From Pedobacter sp. SL55 (GTDB lineage: Bacteria; Bacteroidota; Bacteroidia; Sphingobacteriales; Sphingobacteriaceae), in contig NZ_CP113059.1 in the NCBI RefSeq assembly GCF_026625705.1, positions 2,356,001-2,420,000 on the forward strand: a DNA stretch of 64,000 bases, read 5' to 3'. The position numbers and the translations under genes are program-made. Below are positions 1-8,883 of the stretch, one piece after another. The notes beneath the pieces were generated by a model that was not told the DNA's origin, ran no database searches, and was given only the letters and a program-made list of their open reading frames with translations. Each line of letters opens with the position of its first letter. The first letter of the stretch is position 1.

Positions 1-270
1 TTAGAGGATAGGCCAGTGAAAAATTTCTTAGCCAAAGGAAAATTTAGGGGCGAAGTGGAGAAAGATTTTTTTGGTAACGATCAAAAACCTTTTAATGTAA
101 TCACTAGGAAAGCGATAGTGGCTAATGCGGAGGAATTGGCTCGTAACAGTAGGTCTCGCAGTGCGAAATTAAGAATTGGCGAACGTGTTTCATTGTCATC
201 TTCATCGCTGTCTTCATTGCCGTTGACTTCAGTCAACGGAAAAGGAAAAAGAGGGGGGGAAGATGAATAG
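1..270 (+). CDS. rsmH: RsmH (MraW), 16S rRNA C1402 N4-methyltransferase, C-terminal end
   Basis: The open frame runs in from the left edge of the window. The first visible residues (LEDRPVKNF, then FRGEVEKDFFGN) and the ending with ITRKAI, RSAKLR and GERV match the C-terminal part of RsmH, which methylates 16S rRNA C1402 with SAM in the cytoplasm. The catalytic SAM-binding part lies outside the window. The gene heads the dcw cluster, its usual place, and its stop overlaps the start of the ftsL-like gene by 8 bp, suggesting co-transcription. A low-complexity Ser/Thr stretch and a basic tail follow GERV. An internal GTG at 16 is not a real start because the frame is open upstream of it. Confidence 0.9.
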   Translation, partial: LEDRPVKNFLAKGKFRGEVEKDFFGNDQKPFNVITRKAIVANAEELARNSRSRSAKLRIGERVSLSSSSLSSLPLTSVNGKGKRGGEDE

Positions 271-685
271 GTTTAGAGAGAAGTTAGAAGAAGAATTGGC
301 AGAAGAAGATGAGCCAGTTTTAAAAGAAAAAGAAGAGCCGAAAAAGAAAGAGCCAGCAAAAGAGGGAAGTGCGACGGCTTTCTTTAGAAAATTATTTGTG
401 GAGGGTGCCGTTTCTAAAGAAGCGGCAACAGACATGCTTCCGTATTTGGTTTTCTTGTGTGTGTTGGGGATGATTTATATCGCAAATAGCCACATGGCGG
501 TAAAAAATATCAGAGATATTGACAGGATTAGTAAAGAAGTAAAAGAGCTGAGCTGGGAATACAAATCGCTTAAAGCAGATTTGATGTTTAAAAGCAAAAT
601 GACAGAGGTGGCTAAGAAGGTAGATACCTTGGGTTTAGAAGAGTTGGTAGAACCGCCTAAAAAAATTATAGTACAAGGTAAATAA
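263..685 (+). CDS. ftsL: FtsL-like bitopic division protein
   Basis: This 140-residue protein has an acidic/lysine-rich cytoplasmic N-terminus (about residues 1-55), one transmembrane segment (MLPYLVFLCVLGMIYIA, about 69-85) and a short extracytoplasmic helix rich in K/E, likely a coiled coil. That architecture, and its place between rsmH and the transpeptidase gene, fit FtsL, which joins FtsQ and FtsB-like partners to activate septal FtsW/FtsI. Sequence identity in the FtsL family is low, so the call rests on topology and synteny. It overlaps rsmH upstream, and its stop codon overlaps the ftsI start (TAATG). Confidence 0.8.
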   Translation: MNRFREKLEEELAEEDEPVLKEKEEPKKKEPAKEGSATAFFRKLFVEGAVSKEAATDMLPYLVFLCVLGMIYIANSHMAVKNIRDIDRISKEVKELSWEYKSLKADLMFKSKMTEVAKKVDTLGLEELVEPPKKIIVQGK

Positions 686-2787
686 TGAATATCAGGGCAA
701 ACATATTGTTAAGGGTGTACTTGGCTTTTGGGCTAATTGTACTTTTTGCGCTTGCGGTTTTCGTTAAGTTGTGCGATGTGCAGTTTAGGCAGGGGCACAA
801 GTGGGTGGCTATGGCCGATAGTTTGTCTATTAAAGAGTTTGAGGTAGAGGCAACTCGCGGTAATATTTATTCTGTAGATGGTAGTTTGTTGGCTACCTCG
901 GTTCCGGAGTACGAATTGAGGATGGATCTTTTTGCTGGAGGCATCCAGGATGATAAGATTTTCAATTCAAAGGTAGATTCTTTAGCGATGAAGCTATCGA
1001 GTTTTTTTAAGGATAAAAGTGCTAAAGATTATTCTCGTTTGCTGCGTAAAGCAAGGCAAGATAGTGCTCGTTACCTACTAATTAAACGTAAGGTTTCTTA
1101 TGGAGATTTGAAGGTGGTTAGAACCTTTCCTTTGTATAATATAGGTAAGCATTCTGGAGGTTTAATGGCTATCGCAAAAAATAAACGTATTCTTCCTTTT
1201 AAAGCTTTGGCTGCCAGAACTATCGGTTATAAAAACGAAAACGTGGCTAATGGTGTAGGTTTAGAGGGTGCTTATGGTAATTATATCAATGGCGAAACTG
1301 GTAGAAGACTGAAACAGCGCATTAGTGGTGGCGTTTGGATCCCCGTAAATAGCGATGCTGAAGTGGCGCCTAAAGACGGTGCCGATATCATCTCTACCAT
1401 CGATATCAATATGCAAGATTTGGCACAAAGTGCGCTAGAAAAACAGCTGATTAAAAGCAATGCGCATCACGGAGCTGTAATTGTGATGGAGGTAGCAACG
1501 GGCGAAATTAGAGCTATCGCTAATTTTACTAAGGTTGAAGAAGGGATTTATAAAGAACAGTTCAATTATGCTATTGCGGGTAATCAAGATCCGGGTTCTA
1601 CTTTCAAGCTAGCTTCATATATGGCTTTGTTAGAGGACGGAAAAATAGATACGAACACGCTAGTTAGAACAGGTTGGTACCAGATACCTGGGAAAAGAAT
1701 TACCGATTCTCATCCTAAAGATGAAATGGTTACGGTAAAAAGAGCTTTCGAGGAATCGTCGAATGCAGCCATCGCCAAAATGATCAATGATAACTACGGT
1801 TCAAACCCCATGAAGTTTACAGACCATTTGTATAAATGGGGGCTAAACAAAAAAATGGGACTGCAAATTCCTGGTGAATCGCAACCAGTGGTTAAAAATA
1901 TTGAGGCCAACAGAAGCTGGAATAAAAATATGACTTTGCCGCAAATGGCTTATGGTTATGAAATGCAGATGACGCCTTTGAATATGCTAACACTTTATAA
2001 TGCTGTGGCTAATAATGGCAAAATGATAGCGCCAATTTTTGTGAAAGAGATTAGAAGATTGGGTAACCCAATTGAGCAGTTTAAGGCCAGGGTAATTAAT
2101 GAGAAAATATGCTCTGATGAAACCTTGAGTAAAGTGAAAGCGATGTTAGAAGGGGTGGTAACTAACGGTAGTGGTAAACAAGTGGTATATAATCCATTGT
2201 ATAAAATTGCTGGTAAGACTGGTACAGCACAAGTAGCTGATGCTAATTTGGGTTACAAAGCTAAAAAGCAGTACCAAGCTTCGTTTGTTGGGTATTTTCC
2301 GGCAGATAATCCTAAGTATTCGATGATTGTGGTAATTAACGACCCTAAAGGCGCTTATTATGGAGCGTTGGTTTCTGGTCCGGTATTTAGAGAAGTGGCA
2401 GATCGTATTTACGCCAGTGATGTAAATATGTACAATAAGGTAGAAGAGCATCTGGCTGGTAATACGGTAGCGCCAGAGGCTAAAGCTGGTCAAAGCCAAG
2501 CAACTAAAAAAGTGTATAACGCTTTTGGTATTAAAGCGCTCTATGCCGCTAAGTCAGATTATTTTAATTCGGTAGATACCAGCAATGGTATTGCTTACGA
2601 AGAAAGTACGCCAGTAAAAGGCGTAATGCCAAACGTAAATGGCATGGGCTTAAAAGATGCGATGTTCCTTTTGGGCAATGCAGGTTTAAAAGCTAGAGTT
2701 AAAGGTAGTGGAAAAGTGATTGCCCAGTCTATTCATCCTGGAAGCAGAATTGGAAAAGGCCTGGTGGTAGATATATTGTTGCAGTAA
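685..2787 (+). CDS. ftsI: Penicillin-binding protein, FtsI-type septal transpeptidase with C-terminal PASTA
   Basis: A 700-residue class B penicillin-binding protein. It has an N-terminal membrane anchor (about residues 9-30), a dimerisation domain, and a transpeptidase domain with all three active-site motifs: S305-x-x-K308 (GSTFK), S358-S-N360 and K511-T-G513 (GKTGTAQ). A single PASTA domain forms the C-terminus (about 644-700, from VMPNVNGMGLKDA). Class B PBPs cross-link septal peptidoglycan with FtsW; the PASTA tail gives it a Spo-type look, but the dcw location argues for the division enzyme. It begins one base inside the ftsL stop codon. A spacer of about 100 bp with ATGA/TCAT phrase repeats separates it from murE. 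Confidence 0.93.
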   Translation: MNIRANILLRVYLAFGLIVLFALAVFVKLCDVQFRQGHKWVAMADSLSIKEFEVEATRGNIYSVDGSLLATSVPEYELRMDLFAGGIQDDKIFNSKVDSLAMKLSSFFKDKSAKDYSRLLRKARQDSARYLLIKRKVSYGDLKVVRTFPLYNIGKHSGGLMAIAKNKRILPFKALAARTIGYKNENVANGVGLEGAYGNYINGETGRRLKQRISGGVWIPVNSDAEVAPKDGADIISTIDINMQDLAQSALEKQLIKSNAHHGAVIVMEVATGEIRAIANFTKVEEGIYKEQFNYAIAGNQDPGSTFKLASYMALLEDGKIDTNTLVRTGWYQIPGKRITDSHPKDEMVTVKRAFEESSNAAIAKMINDNYGSNPMKFTDHLYKWGLNKKMGLQIPGESQPVVKNIEANRSWNKNMTLPQMAYGYEMQMTPLNMLTLYNAVANNGKMIAPIFVKEIRRLGNPIEQFKARVINEKICSDETLSKVKAMLEGVVTNGSGKQVVYNPLYKIAGKTGTAQVADANLGYKAKKQYQASFVGYFPADNPKYSMIVVINDPKGAYYGALVSGPVFREVADRIYASDVNMYNKVEEHLAGNTVAPEAKAGQSQATKKVYNAFGIKALYAAKSDYFNSVDTSNGIAYEESTPVKGVMPNVNGMGLKDAMFLLGNAGLKARVKGSGKVIAQSIHPGSRIGKGLVVDILLQ

Positions 2788-2794
2788 GAAAATT

Positions 2795-2882
2795 TAAAAT
2801 GAGGAAATGACGAAATGAGAAAATGATGACGGAATATGCTCCAACATTTAAAACTTACTCATTTGCTCAATTAATCATTATT
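2795..2882. repeat. Low-complexity ATGA/TCAT phrase repeat between ftsI and murE
   Basis: The spacer is made of repeated phrases: GAAATGA/GAGAAAATGATG on the left and ACTCATTTGCTCAATTAATC on the right. The two halves are roughly complementary and could fold into a long imperfect hairpin. Similar text occurs at 8420-8467, 8840-8875, 19145-19240 and 61505-61550. Confidence 0.55.
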
Positions 2883-2889
2883 AGAAAAT

Positions 2890-4347
2890 ATGAATTTACA
2901 AGATTTACTTTACGGAGTTTCGATTAAAAGTTTAAAAGGCTTGCCTCAGGTAGAGGTAGCTGCATTGGCTTTTGATTCTCGTTTGGTAAATGCTGGAACT
3001 TTGTTTTTTGCCATTAGAGGCACCGCGGTAGATGGACACCAATTCATCGATCAAACTATAGCGGCTGGTGCAAGTGTAATTGTTTGCGAAGAGTTGCCTA
3101 CTAATTTAAACGAGGCGGTAACTTACGTAAAGGTAGCAGATTCGGCTGAAGCTTTGGGTGTAATTGCTTGTAATTTCTATGGTAATCCATCGGCAGCTTT
3201 AAAGCTGGTTGGCATTACCAGCACCAATGGTAAAACTACCATTGCTACTTTGCTTTTCCAATTATTTAGCAGCTTGAATTATGGAGTAGGATTGATTTCT
3301 ACAGTGCAAAATCAAATCAATCAAAGAATAGTACCAGCAACGCACACTACGCCAAATCCAATTGCTTTAAATGAGTTGTTGAGAGAAATGGTAGATGAGG
3401 GTTGCGAATATTGTTTTATGGAAGTGAGTTCTCATGCGGTATCTCAACATCGCATTGCGGGACTAACCTTTGCTGGCGGGGTGTTTTCGAACATCACTCA
3501 CGATCATTTGGATTTTCATAAAACCTTCGATAATTACATCAAAGCTAAAAAAGGCTTTTTCGATATGTTGCCAAAATCGGCCTTTGCCTTAACCAATGCT
3601 GATGATAAAAATGGCATGGTAATGTTGCAAAATACCAAAGCTTACAAGAAAACTTACGCTTTGAAACAGATGGCTGATTTTAAAGCTAAAATCATCGAAA
3701 ACAAATTCAGTGGCTTGCACCTAGAAGTAGACCATACCGATGTTTACTTTAAGATGGTAGGTTCTTTTAATGCTTACAATTTGCTGGCTGCTTATGGTGT
3801 TGCGGTATTGTTAGAGCAAGACCAGTTGAGTGTGTTGACTAAGCTGAGCGCTTTATCAGGTGCCGAAGGTAGGTTCGATTACATCGTTTCTAAATCTGGT
3901 ATTGTTGGTATTGTAGATTATGCACATACACCAGATGCGGTTCAAAATGTGCTGAGCACCATCGCCAATATTAGAAAAGGGACTGAACAGGTAATTACCG
4001 TTATTGGTTGTGGTGGCGATAGGGACAAAACCAAGCGCCCAGTAATGGCACAGGTAGCTTGCGATTGGAGCGATAAAGTGATTTTAACTTCTGATAATCC
4101 TCGTACCGAAGATCCGCAGGCTATCATTAAGGATATGGAAGCAGGTGTATCGCCAACCAACCAACGCAAAGCGATCAGTATTTTAGATAGAAAAGAAGCG
4201 ATTAAAACGGCTTGTCATATTGCCCAACCGGGCGATATCATTCTTATTGCAGGAAAAGGTCACGAAAAATATCAAGAGGTAAACGGTGTGAGACACCATT
4301 TTGACGATAAAGAAATTATTAACGAACAACTAAACCAAATCAACTAA
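2890..4347 (+). CDS. murE: MurE, UDP-MurNAc-L-Ala-D-Glu:meso-DAP ligase
   Basis: This 485-residue cytoplasmic ligase adds the third residue of the peptidoglycan stem peptide using ATP. The P-loop is at [10 protein letters not shown] (about residues 110-119). The Mur-ligase central domain has the conserved HTTPNP, SSHA and THDHLDFH motifs. The C-terminal domain carries DNPRTEDP, the signature that in this family indicates meso-diaminopimelate rather than lysine as substrate. That fits the dapA gene further along. Its stop overlaps the start of mraY (TAATG). No murF follows, unlike in proteobacterial clusters. Confidence 0.96.
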   Translation: MNLQDLLYGVSIKSLKGLPQVEVAALAFDSRLVNAGTLFFAIRGTAVDGHQFIDQTIAAGASVIVCEELPTNLNEAVTYVKVADSAEALGVIACNFYGNPSAALKLVGITSTNGKTTIATLLFQLFSSLNYGVGLISTVQNQINQRIVPATHTTPNPIALNELLREMVDEGCEYCFMEVSSHAVSQHRIAGLTFAGGVFSNITHDHLDFHKTFDNYIKAKKGFFDMLPKSAFALTNADDKNGMVMLQNTKAYKKTYALKQMADFKAKIIENKFSGLHLEVDHTDVYFKMVGSFNAYNLLAAYGVAVLLEQDQLSVLTKLSALSGAEGRFDYIVSKSGIVGIVDYAHTPDAVQNVLSTIANIRKGTEQVITVIGCGGDRDKTKRPVMAQVACDWSDKVILTSDNPRTEDPQAIIKDMEAGVSPTNQRKAISILDRKEAIKTACHIAQPGDIILIAGKGHEKYQEVNGVRHHFDDKEIINEQLNQIN

Positions 4348-5609
4348 TGTTATATTTATTATTCGAATATCTACATAAACATTATGATTTTCCTGGATTA
4401 AGGTTGTTCCAATACCTTACTTTCAGATCGTCATTGTCTATCATCTTGTCGTTGATTATCACTACCGTTTACGGTCGTAGAATTATTGATTACCTACACT
4501 CGAAACAAGTTGGCGAAACGGTAAGAAATTTAGGTTTAGAAGGACAAATGCAAAAACAAGGTACCCCAACTATGGGTGGTATCATGATTTTGATGGGAAT
4601 TTTAATTCCAACTTTGTTATTCGCTAACATTACCAATATCTATGTAATCTTAATGATTGTGACCACTTTGTGGATGGGCGCCATTGGTTTCTTAGATGAT
4701 TATATCAAAGTTTTCAAAAAGAACAAAGAAGGTTTGGCGGGTAGGTTTAAAGTGGTTGGCCAAGTGGGTTTGGCAATTATTGTGGGGTGTACCATGTATT
4801 TTCATCCTAATATTGTAGTGCGCCAAACGGTTGATGAAACAGCGAAAGTGGATACAGCTAAAGTTCAAAGTGCTGCGCCGATGGTTTTGCGTAAAAAAGG
4901 CGAAACTTATTATTACACACAGGACGTAAAATCAACAAAAACTAACCTTCCGTTTTATAAAAACAATGAGTTTGATTACGCAAAAGTAGTTAAGTTTTTG
5001 GGCGAAGGTTATGAGAAATATGCGTTCATCGTGTTTTTAGCTTTTGTGATTGTGATTGTAACCGCAGTTTCAAATGGCGCTAATTTAACCGATGGTATAG
5101 ATGGTTTGGCAACAGGAACATCCGCTATTATTGGTATTACGATGGGCATATTTGCTTACGTTTCGGGTAATACCGTTATGGCTGATTACCTGAATATAAT
5201 GTACATTCCTAACAGTGGTGAGCTGATTATTTTTGCAGCTGCTTTTATTGGAGCTTGTATCGGTTTCTTGTGGTACAACTCGTACCCAGCACAAATTTTT
5301 ATGGGCGATACAGGTAGTTTAACTATCGGGGGTATCATAGCGGTATTCGCCATCATGACTAGAAAAGAATTGTTAATTCCAATTATATGTGGGGTGTTTT
5401 TGGTAGAGGTTTTATCTGTGAGCTTGCAGGTAACTTATTTCAAATACACTAAAAAGCGTTTTGGCGAAGGTCGAAGAATTTTCTTGATGTCGCCATTGCA
5501 CCATCATTACCAAAAGAAAGGGTATCACGAAGCAAAAATTGTAACCCGCTTCTGGATCATTGGGATTTTATTGGCAGTTATTGCATTTGTAACGCTGAAA
5601 TTAAGATAG
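4347..5609 (+). CDS. mraY: MraY, phospho-MurNAc-pentapeptide transferase
   Basis: An integral membrane enzyme of 420 residues that moves phospho-MurNAc-pentapeptide onto undecaprenyl phosphate to make lipid I. Visible signatures are GTPTMGG, the catalytic aspartate region [33 protein letters not shown] and the histidine cluster [11 protein letters not shown] near the C-terminus. It is longer than the usual 360 residues because of a loop of roughly 60-70 residues after the fourth hydrophobic segment (about 155-220). I believe such a loop is common in Bacteroidota MraY. Many hydrophobic segments are evident. It is translationally coupled to murE. Confidence 0.96.
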   Translation: MLYLLFEYLHKHYDFPGLRLFQYLTFRSSLSIILSLIITTVYGRRIIDYLHSKQVGETVRNLGLEGQMQKQGTPTMGGIMILMGILIPTLLFANITNIYVILMIVTTLWMGAIGFLDDYIKVFKKNKEGLAGRFKVVGQVGLAIIVGCTMYFHPNIVVRQTVDETAKVDTAKVQSAAPMVLRKKGETYYYTQDVKSTKTNLPFYKNNEFDYAKVVKFLGEGYEKYAFIVFLAFVIVIVTAVSNGANLTDGIDGLATGTSAIIGITMGIFAYVSGNTVMADYLNIMYIPNSGELIIFAAAFIGACIGFLWYNSYPAQIFMGDTGSLTIGGIIAVFAIMTRKELLIPIICGVFLVEVLSVSLQVTYFKYTKKRFGEGRRIFLMSPLHHHYQKKGYHEAKIVTRFWIIGILLAVIAFVTLKLR

Positions 5610-5705
5610 GAAAGAAGTTAAAAGTAGAAAGTCAAAAGTAAAAATATAGCGCAATCAAACACTAAAATGAACTAAGGTGTCTGAGGTGGTAAATAAGAAG
5701 AAAAA

Positions 5706-5742
5706 TCGGTGAAATCATAAAATCAGTGAAATCACAAAAAAA
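5706..5742 (+). repeat. AATCGGTG/AATCA phrase repeat before murD
   Basis: The text AATCGGTGAAATCATAAAAT, continued by a second near-repeat of the same phrase, ends a few bases before the murD start. Almost the same text stands before ftsW at 7196-7232. Confidence 0.5.
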
Positions 5743-5746
5743 TAGA

Positions 5747-7138
5747 ATGAACTCGAATAACAACATATCGCAAAGTAATCCTAAGCAAAACGCTGTTGGA
5801 CAAGCTCGCATTGTTATTTTGGGTGCAGGCGAGAGCGGAGTAGGTGCGGCCAAATTGGCTCAAAAGCAGGGTTTCGATGTTTTCGTTTCAGATTTTGGTG
5901 GCATAGCGGATGTTTACAAAGCTGATCTACAAGAGATGAATATCCCTTTTGAGGAAAACCAACATACCGAAGCGTTGATTTTGAATGCTACAGAGGTGGT
6001 TAAAAGTCCAGGTATTCCTTCAAAAGCGCCTATCGTAAAAGCATTAGTAGAAAAAGGCGTTCCGGTAATCTCAGAGATTGAATTTGCAAAGCGTTACACC
6101 AATGCCAAAACGATTTGCATTACAGGCTCAAACGGCAAGTCTACTACGAGCATGCTTACGTATCATATCCTAAAAAATGCAGGATTAAATGTTGGTTTGG
6201 CTGGCAATATAGGGCACAGCTTTGCAGCACAAGTGGCAGATCAAGAATTCGATTGGTATGTTTTAGAAATATCAAGTTTTATGCTAGATGATATGTATGC
6301 GTTTAAAGCAGACATCGCTGTATTGCTCAACATCACACCAGATCATTTAGACAGATACGATTATAAAATGGCCAATTACGCGGCTTCGAAAATGCGTATT
6401 GTGCAAAATCAAACCTCAGCCGATGCTTTTATTTACTGTGCAGACGATGAAGAAACGAATAAAGTTTTAGCAACAGCAAATATAGCAGCGCAAGCTTATC
6501 CTTTTTCTATTATTAAAAAAGTAGAACTAGGGGCCTATTTAGAAGACAATAACATTTATATCAACACCAATTTAAACAACACATTAACCATGTCAATTTC
6601 GGATTTAGCCTTACAAGGTAAGCACAACATTTATAACTCAATGGCTTCTGGCATCGTAGCAAAGGTATTAGAGTTGCGCAACGAAACTATCCGCGAGAGC
6701 ATGGGTGAGTTTAAAAACATAGACCATAGGTTAGAGTTTGTAGCAAAGATCAATGATGTTACTTACATCAACGATTCTAAAGCTACTAACGTGAACTCTA
6801 CTTGGTACGCCTTAGAAAGTGTAAACAGCGATGTGGTGCTAATTATGGGTGGTGTTGATAAAGGCAATGACTATGAGATGCTGAAGGATTTGGTAAAAAG
6901 CAAAGTTAAAGCAATTATTTGTTTAGGTAAAGATAACAAACGTATACACGATGCTTTTGAAGATGATGTAGATGTAATTGTGAATACTTTTTCTGCAGAG
7001 GAAGCTGTACAGGTCGCTTACCATTTAGCTAAAAAGGGCAGTACGGTGTTGTTGTCTCCAGCTTGTGCAAGTTTCGATTTATTTAAAAACTATGAAGATC
7101 GTGGCAACCAATTTAAGGCAGCTGTGAAAGAACTATAA
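5747..7138 (+). CDS. murD: MurD, UDP-MurNAc-L-Ala:D-Glu ligase
   Basis: A cytoplasmic Mur ligase that adds D-glutamate to UDP-MurNAc-L-alanine. It has an N-terminal Rossmann-like uracil-binding domain (VILGAGESGVGAA), a P-loop (ITGSNGKSTT), the central INDSKATN motif and the C-terminal ligase domain ending with SPACASFD. The ATG at 5747 is chosen. A GTG at 5726 is in frame, but it lies inside the AATCGGTG phrase repeat and would add only MKSQKNR. Even with the ATG start the protein has a polar N-terminal extension of about 20 residues before the first strand, so the exact start is uncertain. Confidence 0.95.
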   Translation: MNSNNNISQSNPKQNAVGQARIVILGAGESGVGAAKLAQKQGFDVFVSDFGGIADVYKADLQEMNIPFEENQHTEALILNATEVVKSPGIPSKAPIVKALVEKGVPVISEIEFAKRYTNAKTICITGSNGKSTTSMLTYHILKNAGLNVGLAGNIGHSFAAQVADQEFDWYVLEISSFMLDDMYAFKADIAVLLNITPDHLDRYDYKMANYAASKMRIVQNQTSADAFIYCADDEETNKVLATANIAAQAYPFSIIKKVELGAYLEDNNIYINTNLNNTLTMSISDLALQGKHNIYNSMASGIVAKVLELRNETIRESMGEFKNIDHRLEFVAKINDVTYINDSKATNVNSTWYALESVNSDVVLIMGGVDKGNDYEMLKDLVKSKVKAIICLGKDNKRIHDAFEDDVDVIVNTFSAEEAVQVAYHLAKKGSTVLLSPACASFDLFKNYEDRGNQFKAAVKEL

Positions 7139-7195
7139 GAAGGAACAAAGAGTAAGGAATAAAGAACAAAGACTTCAAATAAGTCGAGAATTATA

Positions 7196-7232
7196 ATCGG
7201 TGTAATCACAAAATCTGTGTAATCAATAAATT
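7196..7232 (+). repeat. AATCGGTG/AATCA phrase repeat before ftsW
   Basis: The text AATCGGTGTAATCACAAAAT followed by CTGTGTAATCA matches the repeat before murD almost base for base and again ends just before a start codon. Confidence 0.5.
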
Positions 7233-7238
7233 AAAAAA

Positions 7239-8417
7239 ATGTTTAACATCAACGCACTTCTAGAACGTACCAAAGGCGATCGTTGGATTTGGATCATTAT
7301 CGCATTGCTTTCGATGATTTCTATCATGGTAGTATATAGTGCCACTGGAGCTATTGCGTACAAAAAAGGCATTTCGGTAGAGAAGTACCTGTTGTTTAAA
7401 CACGTGATATTCGTGATACTAGGCATTGTGATGATTTATATAGCACACTTGTTGGATTATAAATATTATGCTGGTATTTCAAAAATACTGATGATTATCA
7501 CTATACCATTGCTGCTTTATACTTTGATTTTTGGAGCGAATTTGAATGAGGCATCTCGTTGGGTAAAAATTCCTGTAATTGGATTGACGTTTCAAACTTC
7601 AGATTTAGCTAAACTCTCTTTAATTACATTCTTGGCTAGAATGCTAACGAGAAAGCAAGAGAATATTAAGGATGTAAAGAATGCATTTTTACCAATAATG
7701 GGTTCGGTTGTTGTCGTGTTTGGCTTAATTGCTAAAGCCAATTTGTCAACAGGCTTAATGTTGTTTGGCGTAAGTATATTGCTTCTAATCGTAGGTAGGG
7801 TTAGTATTAAACAGATTTCTTGGGTGATGCTGGGAGGGGTAGTAATGATGTTCTTCTTAGTTTTAACGACTGAGAGGGCAGGTACTTGGAAGTCTAGGGT
7901 AGATACGTTTTTACATCCAGAGAAACAACACTCTGATAAAACATATCAGTCTGACCACGCAAAAATTGCATTGGCAACTGGAGGAGTGCTAGGCAAAGGA
8001 CCTGGCAACAGTACGGAAAGAAACTTCTTGCCGCATCCATATTCCGATTTTATTTTCGCCATTATTATTGAGGAATATGGAACGGTAGGCGGTTTAGCAG
8101 TTATCATTTTATACCTGGTATTGCTTTACCGATGTGTCAGGATTGTTAATCGAAGTCCGAAGGCATTCGGTGCTTTACTGGCGGCGGGATTGAGTTTTAG
8201 TTTGACGATACAAGCTTTTGCAAATATGGCGGTAGCGGTAGGTTTAGGTCCGGTAACGGGGGTGCCTTTGCCATTGGTAAGTATGGGTGGTACTTCCATG
8301 ATCTTTACCAGTATAGCCTTTGGTATTATTTTAAGCGTAAGCCGAGATGTAGAAGAAAATAGTGGTGTTAAAAAAGAAGAAAAGGTGGTGGTGGGAAGTA
8401 TTCCTGCGATGGGATAA
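7239..8417 (+). CDS. ftsW: FtsW, septal peptidoglycan glycosyltransferase (SEDS family)
   Basis: A 392-residue polytopic membrane protein of the SEDS family, with about ten hydrophobic segments beginning at residue 19. Conserved stretches are the loop with LPHPYSDFIFAIIIEEYG and, near the C-terminus, GVPLPLVSMGGTSM; the latter is the usual PLP-(L/F)-(V/I)-S-x-GG signature. SEDS proteins polymerise lipid II into glycan with a class B PBP, here the upstream FtsI. Its position between murD and murG is that of ftsW, not rodA. The C-terminal tail is short and lysine-rich. Confidence 0.94.
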   Translation: MFNINALLERTKGDRWIWIIIALLSMISIMVVYSATGAIAYKKGISVEKYLLFKHVIFVILGIVMIYIAHLLDYKYYAGISKILMIITIPLLLYTLIFGANLNEASRWVKIPVIGLTFQTSDLAKLSLITFLARMLTRKQENIKDVKNAFLPIMGSVVVVFGLIAKANLSTGLMLFGVSILLLIVGRVSIKQISWVMLGGVVMMFFLVLTTERAGTWKSRVDTFLHPEKQHSDKTYQSDHAKIALATGGVLGKGPGNSTERNFLPHPYSDFIFAIIIEEYGTVGGLAVIILYLVLLYRCVRIVNRSPKAFGALLAAGLSFSLTIQAFANMAVAVGLGPVTGVPLPLVSMGGTSMIFTSIAFGIILSVSRDVEENSGVKKEEKVVVGSIPAMG

Positions 8418-8419
8418 AT

Positions 8420-8467
8420 GAAATGAGAAAATGAATAATTGATGAAATGAGAAAATGATTGAATAGC
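8420..8467. repeat. GAAATGAGAAAATGATTGAAT phrase repeat, left flank of the four-helix-bundle gene
   Basis: Two successive copies of GAAATGAGAAAATGA occur, ending ATGATTGAAT. The inverse, ATTCAATCATTT, lies after the gene at about 8856-8868, so the gene sits between short inverted repeats. Confidence 0.45.
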
Positions 8468-8468
8468 A

Positions 8469-8837
8469 ATGGAGAATAATAAAATTGACTTCGTTACTGC
8501 TTTAAAAAATAGAACAAAACAATTTGTTTTACGCTCAATAAAGCTTTTTCAATCACTTCCAAAAACCGACGAAGCTCGAATTTTAGGTAAGCAATTTTTA
8601 CGTTCGTCATCTTCAGTAGGTGCAAATTACAGAGCGGCATGTAGAGCAAGATCTAAAGCTGAGTTCTATGCTAAACTGAGTATTACAATTGAGGAAGCTG
8701 ATGAAACGCAATTTTGGTTAGAAATTTTAGTTGAGTCAGGAATAGTAGTAAATGATATAAAAGATTTAATGAAAGAGGCTGGAGAGATTGTTGCCATTTT
8801 AACACGAGCTAGGAAAACTGCAAGCGATGGACGGTAA
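8469..8837 (+). CDS. Four-helix-bundle protein (23S rRNA intervening-sequence family)
   Basis: This 122-residue protein matches the family first met in 23S rRNA intervening sequences and now widespread as stand-alone genes. Visible features are KIFQSLP-like text (LFQSLPKTDEARILGKQFL), the RSSSSVGANYRAACRARS motif and SKAEFYAKLSI. The fold is a homopentameric helical bundle in known structures; the biochemical role is unknown. The gene interrupts the ftsW-murG interval, where no cell-wall gene is expected. It is flanked by inverted ATGATTGAAT/ATTCAATCAT phrases. This looks like an inserted cassette that did not disturb the cluster's direction or spacing. Confidence 0.85.
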   Translation: MENNKIDFVTALKNRTKQFVLRSIKLFQSLPKTDEARILGKQFLRSSSSVGANYRAACRARSKAEFYAKLSITIEEADETQFWLEILVESGIVVNDIKDLMKEAGEIVAILTRARKTASDGR

Positions 8838-8883
8838 TATTTACTCATTTTGTCATTCAATCATTTAAAATTAATTAATTAAC

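Noticed and set aside
2146..2499. Minus-strand 117-codon frame inside ftsI
   Set aside because: Antisense shadow of the transpeptidase domain with no supporting motif or initiation context.
5726..5746. GTG start for murD
   Set aside because: It lies in the phrase repeat shared with the ftsW upstream region and adds only seven polar residues; ATG 5747 is better.
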